Of a DNA stretch of 64,000 bases, positions 35,769-44,696 are shown piece after piece. The stretch spans positions 310,001-374,000 of the forward strand of contig CAWFSJ010000005.1 of assembly GCA_963818505.1 (NCBI GenBank), written 5' to 3'. The first letter of the stretch is position 1; each line of letters begins with the position of its first letter. Source of the stretch: JADKAV01 sp963818505 (lineage in GTDB: Bacteria > Actinomycetota > Actinomycetes > S36-B12 > UBA10799). Below the pieces are notes generated by a model, which worked only from the letters and a program-made list of their open reading frames with translations, had not been told where the DNA came from and did no database searches. The position numbers and the translations under genes were made by a program.

Positions 35769-37883
35769 ATGACTGATCCGATCTGCCCACCCGGCACACC
35801 TTTCGCCGAAGCCGTCGCCGCCGCTCGTGAGGCCGTCCCGACAGCCAGTGCGGCGGCCGGACTGGTGGCTCAGTTGACCGATGAGCAACTGCTGTGGCTT
35901 CTCGACGGGGACACCGGCCTGGTCAAAGGGCTGCGCGAGATGGGTAAGCGCTACAACGGCGTACCGATCGAAGCGGGACGCATCGATGAGCTCGGGATTC
36001 CCGGTGTTCGCTTCACCGACGGGCCCCGGGGGGTGGTGATGGGATCGTCCACCGCCTTCCCCGCGGCGATCGCCCGGGCAGCGTCCTTCGACATCGCCCT
36101 GGAAAAGCGGATAGGCAACGCCATCGGCGCCGAGGCCCGCGCACAAGGGGCCAACCTCTTCGCCGGGATCTGCGTCAACCTCGCTCCTGCCCCAGGGTGG
36201 GGGCGGTCCCAGGAGTCCTACGGTGAGGACCCACTGGTGCTGGGGCAGATGGGCTCGGCGCTGGCAGAGGGCGTCAATCCGTGGGTCATGTCCTGCGTCA
36301 AGCACTTCGCTCTGAACTCGATGGAGGAGGCGCGGTTCGAGGTTGACGTCCGGGTCGAGACCGACGTGCTGCACGAGGTGTACCTGCCGCACTTCCGCCG
36401 GGTGGTCGCGGGCGGTGTGGACGCAGTCATGAGCGCCTACAACAGCGTCAACGGCACCTGGGCCGGCGAGAACCCGTACCTGCTGACCCGAGTGTTGCGC
36501 CAGATGTGGGGTTTCCAGGGATTCGTCATGACGGACTTCGTCTGGGGCCTGCGCGATCCGGTCGGATCGGTGGCTGCGGGTCAAGACCTCGAGATGCCCT
36601 TCCGGCAGCAACGAGCGGCCACCTTGCCAATCACACTGCGTGACGGCCAGCTGTCCCGGCAGGATGCCGAGCGTGCCGCGCAACGGATTCTCGGCGCACA
36701 GATCGGCCTGGCGCTTCGTGCGCGACCCACACCGGAACCCAGTGTCGTGGCCTGCGACGAGCACCGGGAGTTGGCACGGGAGGCGGCCGTTCTGGGCACA
36801 GTGCTGCTGCGCAACGAGGACGTCTTGCCCCTGGATCAACACGCCAGCGTCGCTGTAGTGGGCAGGCTGGCTGACAAACCGAATCTCGGTGACGTGGGCT
36901 CGTCGCAGGTGGTACCGCCGTCCACCGTTTCGGTGCTGCAGGGATTGACCCAACGCCTGGGTGATCAAGTGATCACACCGGTTGGTGATGGTGTGGATGC
37001 CGCTGTCGAGGCAGCCCGCGCGGCACGCTCGGCGGTGGTGGTGGTCGGGTTGTCCTCGGTGGACGAGGGGGAATCGTTCGTGTCCAGCGACCTGGACGCG
37101 ATCGGACTGCTCGGCGGTTTCGCCAAGAACCCGCTCGGTGCCCGCGCTCTTGCCGCCGGGCTGGCTCTGGTCGGCAAGCTCAAGAAGGTCGGTGGCGATC
37201 GCCGCGATCTGCACCTGCACGCACAGGATGTCGCCATGATCCAGGCAGTCGCTGCCGTCAACCCCCGCACCGTGGTGGTGGTGATCGCAGGGGGGACGAT
37301 CATGTGCGATCCCTGGGAGGCGGAGGTCGGCGCGGTGCTTCTGGGCTGGTACCCCGGCATGGAGGGCGGCCGCGCGCTGGCCGACATCCTGCTGGGCCGG
37401 GCCGAACCGGGCGGGCGACTGCCGGTGGCAATCCCGAGGCGCCGCGAGGACCTGCCGGTCGTGGATTGGAAGGCCAAGAAGGTCACGTACGGGCGGTGGT
37501 GGGGTCAGCGCAAACTCGACCGTGACGGCCTGCTCGCATCCCACCCTTTCGGCTTCGGTCTCGGATACACCACCATGGCGTTACGCACGGCACGACTGGT
37601 TTACCCCGGTGTCGTGGAGGTGCGGGTGGCCAACACCGGCCAGCGCGACGGCCGCCATGTCGTGCAGGTCTACGCGCGGCCCGAGGGGGCTGAGGCACCG
37701 ATCCTCGTGGGCTTCGCGCCCGTCGTGGTGCCCGCCTCGTCCGAGGAGGTGGCAGCTGTTCCGATCGACTTCGCGCCCTTGGAACGCTGGACCGGCGATG
37801 GTCTGGCCGTGCCCGACGGGCCGATCACTTTGACGGTGGCTTCTTTCGCCGGTGACCCGGATGCCCTGACGCTGCCGGTCTGA
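35769..37883 (+). CDS. Glycoside hydrolase family 3 protein (beta-glucosidase-like)
   Basis: 704 residues with no signal peptide, so probably cytoplasmic. The GH3 N-terminal TIM barrel contains RFTDGPRGV, NLAPAPGWGRSQESYGEDP, SCVKHFALNSMEEAR and the nucleophile region GFVMTDFVWGL, where the conserved SDW is replaced by TDF. The alpha/beta sandwich (QHASVAVVGRLADKPNLGDVGSS...) supplies the acid/base side, and a fibronectin-III-like C-terminal domain follows HPFGFGLGYTTM. It hydrolyses terminal beta-linked sugars, but exact specificity is unknown. It stands alone, divergent from the cyclase gene. Confidence 0.9.
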   Translation: MTDPICPPGTPFAEAVAAAREAVPTASAAAGLVAQLTDEQLLWLLDGDTGLVKGLREMGKRYNGVPIEAGRIDELGIPGVRFTDGPRGVVMGSSTAFPAAIARAASFDIALEKRIGNAIGAEARAQGANLFAGICVNLAPAPGWGRSQESYGEDPLVLGQMGSALAEGVNPWVMSCVKHFALNSMEEARFEVDVRVETDVLHEVYLPHFRRVVAGGVDAVMSAYNSVNGTWAGENPYLLTRVLRQMWGFQGFVMTDFVWGLRDPVGSVAAGQDLEMPFRQQRAATLPITLRDGQLSRQDAERAAQRILGAQIGLALRARPTPEPSVVACDEHRELAREAAVLGTVLLRNEDVLPLDQHASVAVVGRLADKPNLGDVGSSQVVPPSTVSVLQGLTQRLGDQVITPVGDGVDAAVEAARAARSAVVVVGLSSVDEGESFVSSDLDAIGLLGGFAKNPLGARALAAGLALVGKLKKVGGDRRDLHLHAQDVAMIQAVAAVNPRTVVVVIAGGTIMCDPWEAEVGAVLLGWYPGMEGGRALADILLGRAEPGGRLPVAIPRRREDLPVVDWKAKKVTYGRWWGQRKLDRDGLLASHPFGFGLGYTTMALRTARLVYPGVVEVRVANTGQRDGRHVVQVYARPEGAEAPILVGFAPVVVPASSEEVAAVPIDFAPLERWTGDGLAVPDGPITLTVASFAGDPDALTLPV

Positions 37884-37886
37884 TCC

Positions 37887-39071
37887 TCAGCCCAGCCACT
37901 CGACCAGTCGCGAGTAGACGGCTTGGCTTCGCATGATCGTGAAATGGTTGTGCTCGTCGAGATGGAACCCGTTGTCGATCTCGAAGGGGATGCTGCGGGT
38001 CCGGCCCACACCACGGGCACTGGCCTCGCGCACGAGTCCATCACCGACAAGACGTCCCACCAAGTGGTCGCGACGCTTCAGCGATGCGGAGACCCAGTAG
38101 TAGGTGGCCGTGTCCAGCAAGGGGATCTGCGTGCAGCGGTCTTTGAGGAACTCGTCGGGATCGTGCCCGGACCAGTCCTCCTCGACGATGGCGCCGTACC
38201 TGAGGTCCTTGATACCGCCACTGCGCGCGGCCACCCACTGCCCGAGAGGCCGGGTTTCGGGAACCAGACGCAGCAGCCAGTCCCCCACATGCACAGCCTT
38301 CTCCACCGGGGAGCCCAGGTGCGGGGTCCCAAGCGTGACCACATGGTGCACGTACTCGGCCCACGGCTGCCCTGACGCAAGGTGGGTTGCACTGCGCGCG
38401 ACAAGCCCTCCCATGGAGTGACCCACCAGGGAGATGCTCGTGACCGCTACCGGCCACTCTTCGACAAGCTCACCCAGAAGATCGCACAGCAGACGGCCGT
38501 TCTCGCTGACGCGCAGGCCGGAGTTGAAGCGCAGGTGCACGGCCGTCGCATCGATGTCCTGCTCGAGCCTGGAGCCGTATGTGGTGGCTCTGTCGTCCCA
38601 CAGCCAGTCGCGCTCTGTCTCGAACAGGCCGTGGACGAAGACCACCAAATGACCGGTCGCGTTCGGGAACGCGCTACGCAATGCCGCAGCGGTCGGGCTG
38701 ACATCCTTACCGTCGCACCGAACTGACATCGGGATCGCCAGCGGCTCGTCGCGCGCCGCGATGCTGTCGCCCCAGAGTCCGTTCACGATGGGCAGCAGGG
38801 CAGCACCGGCCTTTGTCTGGCTGGGCGGTCGAGCACCGGAAAGAGCGCGTCCGGCCGCCGCCGGGATCATCTGGTGGGCCAGCCGAACCTGGTCGAAAAC
38901 GCCCTTGCGCTTGACCCGGTGAGCGACAGCCACTTCGGCGATACCCGCTGGCAGGGCGGCCTCGACCCGGTCCGAGATCACGTCGTGGACCCCGGAGACC
39001 AGATCCACCACCGACGCGAGGCCCTCACCGGACAGACGCCCGAGTGAAGCCCACTCCGATTCCTTGCTCAT
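37887..39071 (-). CDS. PGAP1-like alpha/beta hydrolase (lipase/esterase)
   Basis: 394 residues. The N-terminal 90 residues are helical and include VAHRVKRKGVFDQVRLAHQM. The hydrolase core begins HLVVFVHGLFETERDWLW (oxyanion HG), then SLVGHSMGGLVARSATHLA (nucleophile Ser) and VVTLGTPHLGSPVEKAVH, the pattern of PGAP1/triacylglycerol-lipase-like enzymes. The C-terminal EHNHFTIM gives the catalytic His. No signal peptide is seen. It is convergent with the GH3 gene by three bases. A CCTACG/CGTAGG palindrome 26 bases upstream of the start suggests repression by a dedicated factor. Confidence 0.85.
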   Translation of the reverse strand: MSKESEWASLGRLSGEGLASVVDLVSGVHDVISDRVEAALPAGIAEVAVAHRVKRKGVFDQVRLAHQMIPAAAGRALSGARPPSQTKAGAALLPIVNGLWGDSIAARDEPLAIPMSVRCDGKDVSPTAAALRSAFPNATGHLVVFVHGLFETERDWLWDDRATTYGSRLEQDIDATAVHLRFNSGLRVSENGRLLCDLLGELVEEWPVAVTSISLVGHSMGGLVARSATHLASGQPWAEYVHHVVTLGTPHLGSPVEKAVHVGDWLLRLVPETRPLGQWVAARSGGIKDLRYGAIVEEDWSGHDPDEFLKDRCTQIPLLDTATYYWVSASLKRRDHLVGRLVGDGLVREASARGVGRTRSIPFEIDNGFHLDEHNHFTIMRSQAVYSRLVEWLG

Positions 39072-39096
39072 TGGTACCTCCTACCTACGTCAGCGT

Positions 39097-39117
39097 AACC
39101 TACGCATTCGTAGGGTT
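39097..39117. promoter_or_regulatory. Putative operator upstream of the PGAP1-like hydrolase
   Basis: AACCTACG-CATT-CGTAGGGTT is an imperfect palindrome (one-base bulge). A further direct CCTACG copy at 39084 lies closer to the gene. The spacing fits a TetR-type dimer site. No regulator gene is adjacent. Confidence 0.35.
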
Positions 39118-39224
39118 GAAGGCTTTGTGCGCGTGGGTTCGCTCACACCCGGTTCTTACCGAACCTCAAGGGGACTCTCGCATTGCCCGGTCATATTCGA
39201 GTCAACGAACAAGGGAGAGAACCA

Positions 39225-39857
39225 GTGAACAAGAAGTCAATGAGCATCATCGGAATCGGCGCTGCCGCAGTGGCACTGTCCGCCGGCGCCGTCGCCTTCG
39301 CCGCTTCGGACGACAACTCCGCGGGCACGACGTCCGCGAACACAAGCCAGAGCCAGACCTACGACCGCGGCCCAGGGATGGGCGAGACCCTGCTGACCGG
39401 TGCGGACGCCGAGAAGGTGACCGCGGCCGCTCAGGCTGAGATCCCCGACGGCACTGTTATCCGGGTCGAGACCGACGCCGAGGGTGTCTACGAGGCCCAC
39501 GTGACCAAGGCCGATGGCACCGAGGTCATCGTGCAGGTTGACAAGGGCTTCAACGTGACCGGCGTGCAGGAGATGCAGGGTCGCGGTGGACGTGGCGGGC
39601 ATGGCGGTCCGGGCATGGGCGAGACCCCGCTGACCGGCGCCGACGCGGACAAGGCGACTGCCGCCGCCGTGGCCGAGATCCCCGGCGGCACCGTCCTGCG
39701 CGTCGAGACCGACGCCGACGGCACCTACGAAGCGCACGTGACCAAGGCCGATGGCACCGAGGTCGAGGTCAAGATGGACAAGGACTTCAACGTGACCTCC
39801 GTCGAGGAGTTCGGCGGCATGCGCGCTGACTCTGGGAGCTCCGACTCCGCCGCGTGA
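39225..39857 (+). CDS. Secreted protein with two PepSY-like repeats
   Basis: 210 residues from GTG 39225, preceded by GGGAGAG. A signal peptide (VNKKSMSIIGIGAAAVALSAGAVAFAA) is followed by a Ser/Thr/Gln linker. The mature protein is two near-identical ~70-residue units beginning GMGETLLTGADAEKVTAAAQAEIPDG and GMGETPLTGADADKATAAAVAEIPGG. Each ends EAHVTKADGTEVxVxxDKxFNVT, joined by a Gly-rich segment (GRGGRGGHGG). This is the helix-strand-strand pattern of PepSY-type domains found in protease propeptides and in actinobacterial cell-surface proteins. The high DNA identity between units indicates a recent internal duplication. A strong hairpin terminator follows. Confidence 0.82.
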   Translation: MNKKSMSIIGIGAAAVALSAGAVAFAASDDNSAGTTSANTSQSQTYDRGPGMGETLLTGADAEKVTAAAQAEIPDGTVIRVETDAEGVYEAHVTKADGTEVIVQVDKGFNVTGVQEMQGRGGRGGHGGPGMGETPLTGADADKATAAAVAEIPGGTVLRVETDADGTYEAHVTKADGTEVEVKMDKDFNVTSVEEFGGMRADSGSSDSAA

Positions 39858-40624
39858 CCCCGTAGAACAACCGCCGCACCGACTGCCCCGGTGCGGCGGT
39901 TGTTTCGTTTGTCGATCATCGCCGGCCGGGAGGGGTAGCCGGTGTCGAAGTGCTGGTAGTCCGGCGTTGAAATGTCCTGCCAGATCCAGCCGCGCTTCGT
40001 GAAGGCTCGCCACACATCCCCGCCGGCAAGGATTCTGCCCTTGCCCGGGGTGCGCTCGGCGTATCGCGAAGTGGGCATGAAGCAGTCGCACCGGGGATCG
40101 AGCCACGGGTTCTCGCGCGGGTTGATGTCCACTGCCCGACCGTTCGCGTGAGGGGAGTCTGCGGCCGCCGAGTTGGCCTGCGCCGCCTGCCGGCAGTTGT
40201 ACGCCGAGGTGTTGTCGGCGGCCATGCTGGCGTTGTCGTCCCCACCGAACTGCTCGATCGGCCGCATGGATCGGATGGGGAACCGCGCGTCGAAGATGTC
40301 GGTGAAGATCTGTGCCACGTCGTCGGCTACGTCGCGGTTGACCACCAGCGTCCCTCGGCGCACATCGCCGGACCAGTCGCGGAAGTTCACCTCGACCCGT
40401 CGCAGGTCCTCGCGGTCGGCAGGACACCCGGGGCGCACAACCCCGGTGCGTTGCATGGCGGCCCACTGCTGGTCGGGAATTCGGCGGATCTGCGGGTCTG
40501 CCCGCGGCGAGGGTTTGCGCGTTACGGCAGGCGTGGGTGTCGCAACCGGCGTCTCGGGTGGGGGTGGCGACGGTGAGGCGCACGCGGCGACCAATGCGAC
40601 CGCGCACACCCACAGCGCTCTCAT
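39725..40624 (-). CDS. M15-family D-Ala-D-Ala carboxypeptidase-like lipoprotein
   Basis: 299 residues from ATG 40624. The signal peptide ends in a lipobox (ALVAACASPSP), so it is a membrane-anchored exported lipoprotein with a Pro-rich linker. The M15 zinc site is SPHANGRAVDINP (His, Asp) and DYQHFDTG (His); CDCF and NCRQ may form disulfides. It probably trims peptidoglycan stems. It shares an ATGA overlap with the EamA gene upstream. The last 60 residues run antisense through a terminator and the PepSY gene. Deleting one C of the run near 39933 gives HFDTGYPPGRR and a stop at 39916, just before the terminator, so the listed C-terminus is probably an artefact or a recent frameshift. Confidence 0.82.
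   Translation of the reverse strand: MRALWVCAVALVAACASPSPPPPETPVATPTPAVTRKPSPRADPQIRRIPDQQWAAMQRTGVVRPGCPADREDLRRVEVNFRDWSGDVRRGTLVVNRDVADDVAQIFTDIFDARFPIRSMRPIEQFGGDDNASMAADNTSAYNCRQAAQANSAAADSPHANGRAVDINPRENPWLDPRCDCFMPTSRYAERTPGKGRILAGGDVWRAFTKRGWIWQDISTPDYQHFDTGYPSRPAMIDKRNNRRTGAVGAAVVLRGHAAESELPESARMPPNSSTEVTLKSLSILTSTSVPSALVTCAS
39866..39905. terminator. Bidirectional Rho-independent terminator
   Basis: Arms AACAACCGCCGCACC and GGTGCGGCGGTTGTT with a 9-10 base loop, followed on the plus strand by TTTCGTTT. It lies between two convergent genes. The M15 peptidase frame as given reads straight through it, which is suspicious (see that entry). Confidence 0.85.
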
Positions 40625-41490
40625 CGCCGTTCCCCCATGCCGACGACCGTGAGCCCGAGCAGGATGAGCGCGCACCCGACCCAACCCACACTGGACAGGG
40701 ACTCCCCCAGAACGACCACTCCGAGCAGCGTGGCGCCTACCGGTTCCAGCAGGGTCAAGGTCGCGATGTGTCCTGGCTGCAGAACCGGAAGGCCCAGACC
40801 GAACAGCAGGTACGCCAGCGACGTGGCCGCCAGACCGAGCCACAGGGCCAGCGCAACACCTGAGACCGACCACACCCATCCGGCACCGGCGAGAAAGGGC
40901 ACGAGTACCAGCGCTCCGAGCGCGAAGGGACCTGCCATGACCACGCTTGAGTCGTGGCCGTCGCGTGCGAGCCGGGCCCCGAAGACCGTATAGACCGCAT
41001 AGGAGCCACCGGCCAGCAGCGCGAAGCCAAGGCCCGCGAGGTCAGCCGACCCGCCACCGGTCAGAAGCGCCAAACCGACCAGAGCAACCACCGTCGCTCC
41101 GAGCCACAACCACCCCGGCGGGCCTTCGCCGGCAAGCCACCCGAGCACGCCGGCCAGCAGCGGTGCCGAACCCAACGCCACCAGCGTCCCTACGGCCACC
41201 CCGGTTCGTTCCAAGCCGGCGAAGAAGAACGCTTGATAGCCGGCCACGCCCAGAGCCATGACCCACGCGAGCGGCAGCCGCAGCAGCGCGAGCAGTTGCT
41301 GGCCCCAACCCCGCCAGAGGACGAACACGACCATGCCGACCGCCCCGACCAGGAGGCGCACGGCCGCCACCGATTGCGCCGAAGCCTCTGGGGCGAGCAG
41401 CTCCTTGGACGTTCCGGAGGTGGAGAACAACGCCGCCGCCGCAAGCACTCCGAGCACCCCGGCGAGGGTGCGGTTGGAGACTGCGGTCAC
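40621..41490 (-). CDS. EamA/DMT-superfamily transporter
   Basis: 289 residues with ten hydrophobic helices arranged as two EamA repeats (residues about 8-140 and 150-285). The first contains LFSTSGTSKELLAPEASAQSVAAVRLLVGAVGM and WVMALGVAGYQAFFFAGLERTGVAVGTLVALGSAPLLAG. The second contains ATSLAYLLFGLGLPVLQPGHIATLTLLEPVGATLLGVVVLGESL, with the family's conserved P and LExxxA positions. Such proteins export amino acids or metabolites. Its stop overlaps the start of the M15 lipoprotein gene by four bases (translational coupling). A possible functional link is unproven. Confidence 0.88.
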   Translation of the reverse strand: MTAVSNRTLAGVLGVLAAAALFSTSGTSKELLAPEASAQSVAAVRLLVGAVGMVVFVLWRGWGQQLLALLRLPLAWVMALGVAGYQAFFFAGLERTGVAVGTLVALGSAPLLAGVLGWLAGEGPPGWLWLGATVVALVGLALLTGGGSADLAGLGFALLAGGSYAVYTVFGARLARDGHDSSVVMAGPFALGALVLVPFLAGAGWVWSVSGVALALWLGLAATSLAYLLFGLGLPVLQPGHIATLTLLEPVGATLLGVVVLGESLSSVGWVGCALILLGLTVVGMGERR

Positions 41491-41520
41491 CCCAGCAGCC
41501 TAGTGAGGGTGAGGAGGGGC

Positions 41521-41648
41521 AAGGCGCGCTCCGGCCCGCCGAAGCCGCGTCCCAAGGCCCGCTCCCCCCGCCGAAGCCCGCGTCCCCAAGGCCCGCTCCC
41601 CCCGCCGAAGCCCGCGTCCCAAGGCCCGCTCCCCCCGCCGAAGCCCGC
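41521..41648. repeat. 33-bp GC-rich tandem repeat running into hairpin copy 5
   Basis: Four units of about 33-34 bp (one diverged, three near-identical, starting AAGGCCCGCTCCCCCC), at 41521, 41554, 41588 and 41621. The last is cut at CCCGCG by the start of the family 1 element. No coding sequence is seen in 41491-41801 apart from these repeats. Confidence 0.8.
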
Positions 41649-41717
41649 GTTAGAGGTTGTGCTGTTGGTTAGCGAAACAACGCGTGGATTCGCTAACCAA
41701 CAGCACAACCTCTAACC
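41649..41717. repeat. Family 1 hairpin element, copy 5 (loop orientation B)
   Basis: Perfect outer arms as in copy 3, but the loop reads GAAACAACGCGTGGATTC, the reverse complement (one mismatch) of the copy 3 loop. Flanks CCCGC and CAACGGCC are in the same orientation as copies 3 and 4. It is in a divergent intergenic region. Confidence 0.9.
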
Positions 41718-41801
41718 AACGGCCGAGACCGACCGCCGGCGCGTGCTCACCAGCCGCCCCAACCGGGTCCCACCCGGCGTAGAACGGTTGAACAAGCCAG
41801 A

Positions 41802-43889
41802 ATGAACGCCATGCGCTTGGCGAACACCCTCTTCACCGGCGTGGTGCGCCATTTCACCACTGATCAGGCGGTGCGTGCCGGCGTGATCACGGCCGCATGG
41901 GCCGCCGCGGCGAGCTACTCCCGTGGGCTGCTGCCCCGCACCCCCGTGCAGCAGGCTGGTGTGACCGGGGTCAGCGCGACCGCTTACTACGCGCTGGGCG
42001 CGACCACTTGGGCAACGGTTTCCAGCATCGCCGCAGGCACGCCCGGTTCCCGGCCAGGACCCACGGCCCGCCTGGTGGCAGCGGCCGTAACCGCCGGAGG
42101 CGGCAAACTTGGCGAGGTGGCCCTTCGGCCCAACAGCGGTGGATCGCTTGTCAACGGCATCGCCTGGTCGGAGTTGAAACTGCTGTCGGTGGTCGGTCTC
42201 GCAGGTGGTCTGGTGACCGTCAGCGATCTGGTCGCCCACGACCTGCTCAAACTGAAACGCACGCCAGGCACGACTTTGGCGCTCGACCTCGGAACCGGCC
42301 TGCTGATGGCCGGCGGCACTTTGGTGCGCCGGATGCGACGGGGCAGAAAGTACGGTGACGACAACCGACTGCTCAACGCCGTGAAGAAGTCCGACGACGG
42401 AACGGCGCTGGCGGTCAGAGCGCGCACGACGGCAGTCGCAGCAGCCACGGCGACGGGCTCGGTCGTCGGCTTGGCAACGTTGGCGGTCACTGAGCAGGCG
42501 GGAGCCCGGCTCGTGTCGGCGGGCGTCAACGCAATGGCTGGACAGGACCTCGGTGAGTTCAGCGAGTTCATCGGCCACGGGGTCATGCTCACGGGCTTGA
42601 CCGGCGTCGGCATCCTCGGGCTCAAGCAGGTGCGCGCCGCCACGCAGAAGAAGTCCGAGGTGATCGAGCCCGGCTACCAGCAAGCCCCTGACTCGCCCTA
42701 CGTGTCGTGCGGCCCCACCAGCGAAATCGACTTCGACGACATCGGCAAAGAGGGCCGCCGCTTCGTGCTCATGCGACTGAGCCCGCAGGAGATCGAATCG
42801 GTCATGGGCGGCAATTCGGCCGAGCCCGTGCGCATCGTGATCCCACGCGAAGGCACGATCGAAGAGCGCGCCGAACTCGCCGTGCGCGAATTGACCAATA
42901 CCGGCGGCCTGCAGCGCAGCGTCATCTGCGTGGCCTCCCCGACCGGTGTCGGCTACGTGAACTACGTGATGGCTGAGGCCCTCGAGTATCTGACCCGCGG
43001 CGATTGCACGGTGGTCGTGCCGCAGTACGCCTACGTGCCTAGTGCGCTGGCCTTGAACAAGACCGATGAAGGGGTCGAACTGCAGTCGGCCGTGATTCAG
43101 GCGATCTCCCGCAGGCTCGACGAACTGGCCCCCGTCAACCGTCCACGGATCGTGCAGTTCGGCGAGAGCTTGGGCGCGCAAGTGGCGCTTGACGTGGCCG
43201 GGGACGACGGCGCTGACGGATTCAACGAGTTGGGCCTGGAGTCGGGGCTGTACCTCGGTGTGCCGTTCCGTAGCAGCGTGTGGCGAGCCTGGTTGGTCGA
43301 CCCCGAGGCCGTGTCCTCGAACGGACTCATCGTGAACGTCGCGGAGGCCAGCGAGATCGGGACCGGGGCGGGCCGGCACGTCATGATCAACCACCACGAC
43401 GACCCGATCAACAAGTTCTCCTACCAGATGGTGGTGCAGCGGCCTTGGTGGTTCGGACCGCCGGAAACCCGACCGCCCAGGGTCCCACGCGAGACCCTGT
43501 TCCGGCCGGTGATCAGTTTCGTCATCGCCATAGTCGATCTGCTCAACGGGATGGATTCGAAGCCAGGTGAGTTCAAGTTACTCGCCCACGACTACCGCAT
43601 CGATCTGCGCGAAGCCTTGGAGACGACCTTCGACCTGCCTGTAACCCTCGACCAGCGCGACCAGATCGAATCGGCTCTGCGGCGCCGGGAGCAGGAATGG
43701 GCCGAGAAGCGACTCATCGCCCGCACGGGGGAGAAGGCACTGCGACAGTTGCGCAGCACCATCAACTCCTGGGGGATGGACACGGTGAACCTGCAACTGG
43801 ACGAGAAGCCCAGCGACGACGCTTCCTCGCGGCTCATCGATTACCTCAACGCGCGCCTCGGTCAGTCCGGCAGCTCCGGCTTGGCCTGA
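41802..43889 (+). CDS. Membrane-linked alpha/beta-hydrolase family protein (Abhydrolase_9 type)
   Basis: 695 residues; the ATG at 41811 is an equally good start. Residues 1-280 contain four or more hydrophobic stretches (membrane domain). The C-terminal catalytic part has VICVASPTGVGYVNYVMAEALEYLTRGDCTVVVPQYAYVPS, IVQFGESLGAQVALDVAG (nucleophile Ser in GESLG) and HDDPINKFSY, which I recognise as the actinobacterial alpha/beta-hydrolase PF10081 family. The last 130 residues are helical and charged. Family members are common in mycobacteria and relatives and mostly uncharacterised. It is convergent with the ABC permease with a six-base gap. Confidence 0.82.
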   Translation: MNAMRLANTLFTGVVRHFTTDQAVRAGVITAAWAAAASYSRGLLPRTPVQQAGVTGVSATAYYALGATTWATVSSIAAGTPGSRPGPTARLVAAAVTAGGGKLGEVALRPNSGGSLVNGIAWSELKLLSVVGLAGGLVTVSDLVAHDLLKLKRTPGTTLALDLGTGLLMAGGTLVRRMRRGRKYGDDNRLLNAVKKSDDGTALAVRARTTAVAAATATGSVVGLATLAVTEQAGARLVSAGVNAMAGQDLGEFSEFIGHGVMLTGLTGVGILGLKQVRAATQKKSEVIEPGYQQAPDSPYVSCGPTSEIDFDDIGKEGRRFVLMRLSPQEIESVMGGNSAEPVRIVIPREGTIEERAELAVRELTNTGGLQRSVICVASPTGVGYVNYVMAEALEYLTRGDCTVVVPQYAYVPSALALNKTDEGVELQSAVIQAISRRLDELAPVNRPRIVQFGESLGAQVALDVAGDDGADGFNELGLESGLYLGVPFRSSVWRAWLVDPEAVSSNGLIVNVAEASEIGTGAGRHVMINHHDDPINKFSYQMVVQRPWWFGPPETRPPRVPRETLFRPVISFVIAIVDLLNGMDSKPGEFKLLAHDYRIDLREALETTFDLPVTLDQRDQIESALRRREQEWAEKRLIARTGEKALRQLRSTINSWGMDTVNLQLDEKPSDDASSRLIDYLNARLGQSGSSGLA

Positions 43890-43895
43890 CTTGAC

Positions 43896-44696
43896 CTACC
43901 GACTGGCGTTGCGGTACTTCCGGATGGCCAGCGGCGCGAAGATCGCGACCAGCACGATCATCCACCCGATGGTCACCAGGATCGGGTACTGACTCGGAAA
44001 GCCATCACCGACGTAGGGATTCGGGTTGCCGAAGAGCTCCCTGGTCGCGGCCGTGAGCGTGCTGACGGGGTTCCACTCAGCTATCGGCTGCAGGATGGGC
44101 GGCAGTGAGGCTGGCGGCACGAACACGTTCGAGATGAACGTCAGCGGGAAGATCGTCACGAAGGTCAGCTGCTGAGCCGCCTCGGTGTTGGGCACCGACA
44201 GCCCGATCCAGATGCCCAGCCACGACATCACGTGCGCGAAGGCCAGCAACAATGCCACGGCCAGCAAGAACGCCGCCAGGCCGTTGTTCACCTTCCAGCC
44301 GACGACCAGTCCGGCCAGCATAAGGACCACGAGGATCCCTGCCTGGTAGATGGTATCGGCGACGGTTCGCCCGGACAGGACGGCCGATCTCGCCATAGGC
44401 AACGACCTGAACCGGTCGATCAGGCCCTTGCCCATGTCGTCAGCCATGCCCACCGCAGTGGTGGCCGACGCGAAAGCGATCGTCTGGGCGAAGATACCCG
44501 GCATCAGGAATTCCCTGTAGTTACCCCCGTCGGGCAAGGGGATCGCGCCGCCGAACACGAAGGCGAACAGCAGCACGAACATGATCGACTGCAGGATCGC
44601 GAAGATCGCAAGCTCGGGGATCCGTGGGATCCGCTTGAGATTGCGCCACATGATCACCAGCGAGTCCGACACCGGACCTGTCTGTAGCGCGCTCAT
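43896..44696 (-). CDS. ABC-2-type transporter permease (DrrB-like)
   Basis: 266 residues with six hydrophobic helices and a basic N-terminus (MWRNLKRIPRIPELAIFAILQSIMFVLLFAFVFGGAI). The segment FLMPGIFAQTIAFASATTAVGMADDMGKGLIDRFRSLPMARSAVLSGR is the family signature preceding the ABC-2 coupling region. It pairs with the ATPase gene directly upstream through an ATGA overlap, forming a DrrAB-type exporter. In known systems these export anthracyclines or lipids such as PDIM, but the substrate here cannot be inferred. Confidence 0.9.
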   Translation of the reverse strand: MSALQTGPVSDSLVIMWRNLKRIPRIPELAIFAILQSIMFVLLFAFVFGGAIPLPDGGNYREFLMPGIFAQTIAFASATTAVGMADDMGKGLIDRFRSLPMARSAVLSGRTVADTIYQAGILVVLMLAGLVVGWKVNNGLAAFLLAVALLLAFAHVMSWLGIWIGLSVPNTEAAQQLTFVTIFPLTFISNVFVPPASLPPILQPIAEWNPVSTLTAATRELFGNPNPYVGDGFPSQYPILVTIGWMIVLVAIFAPLAIRKYRNASR

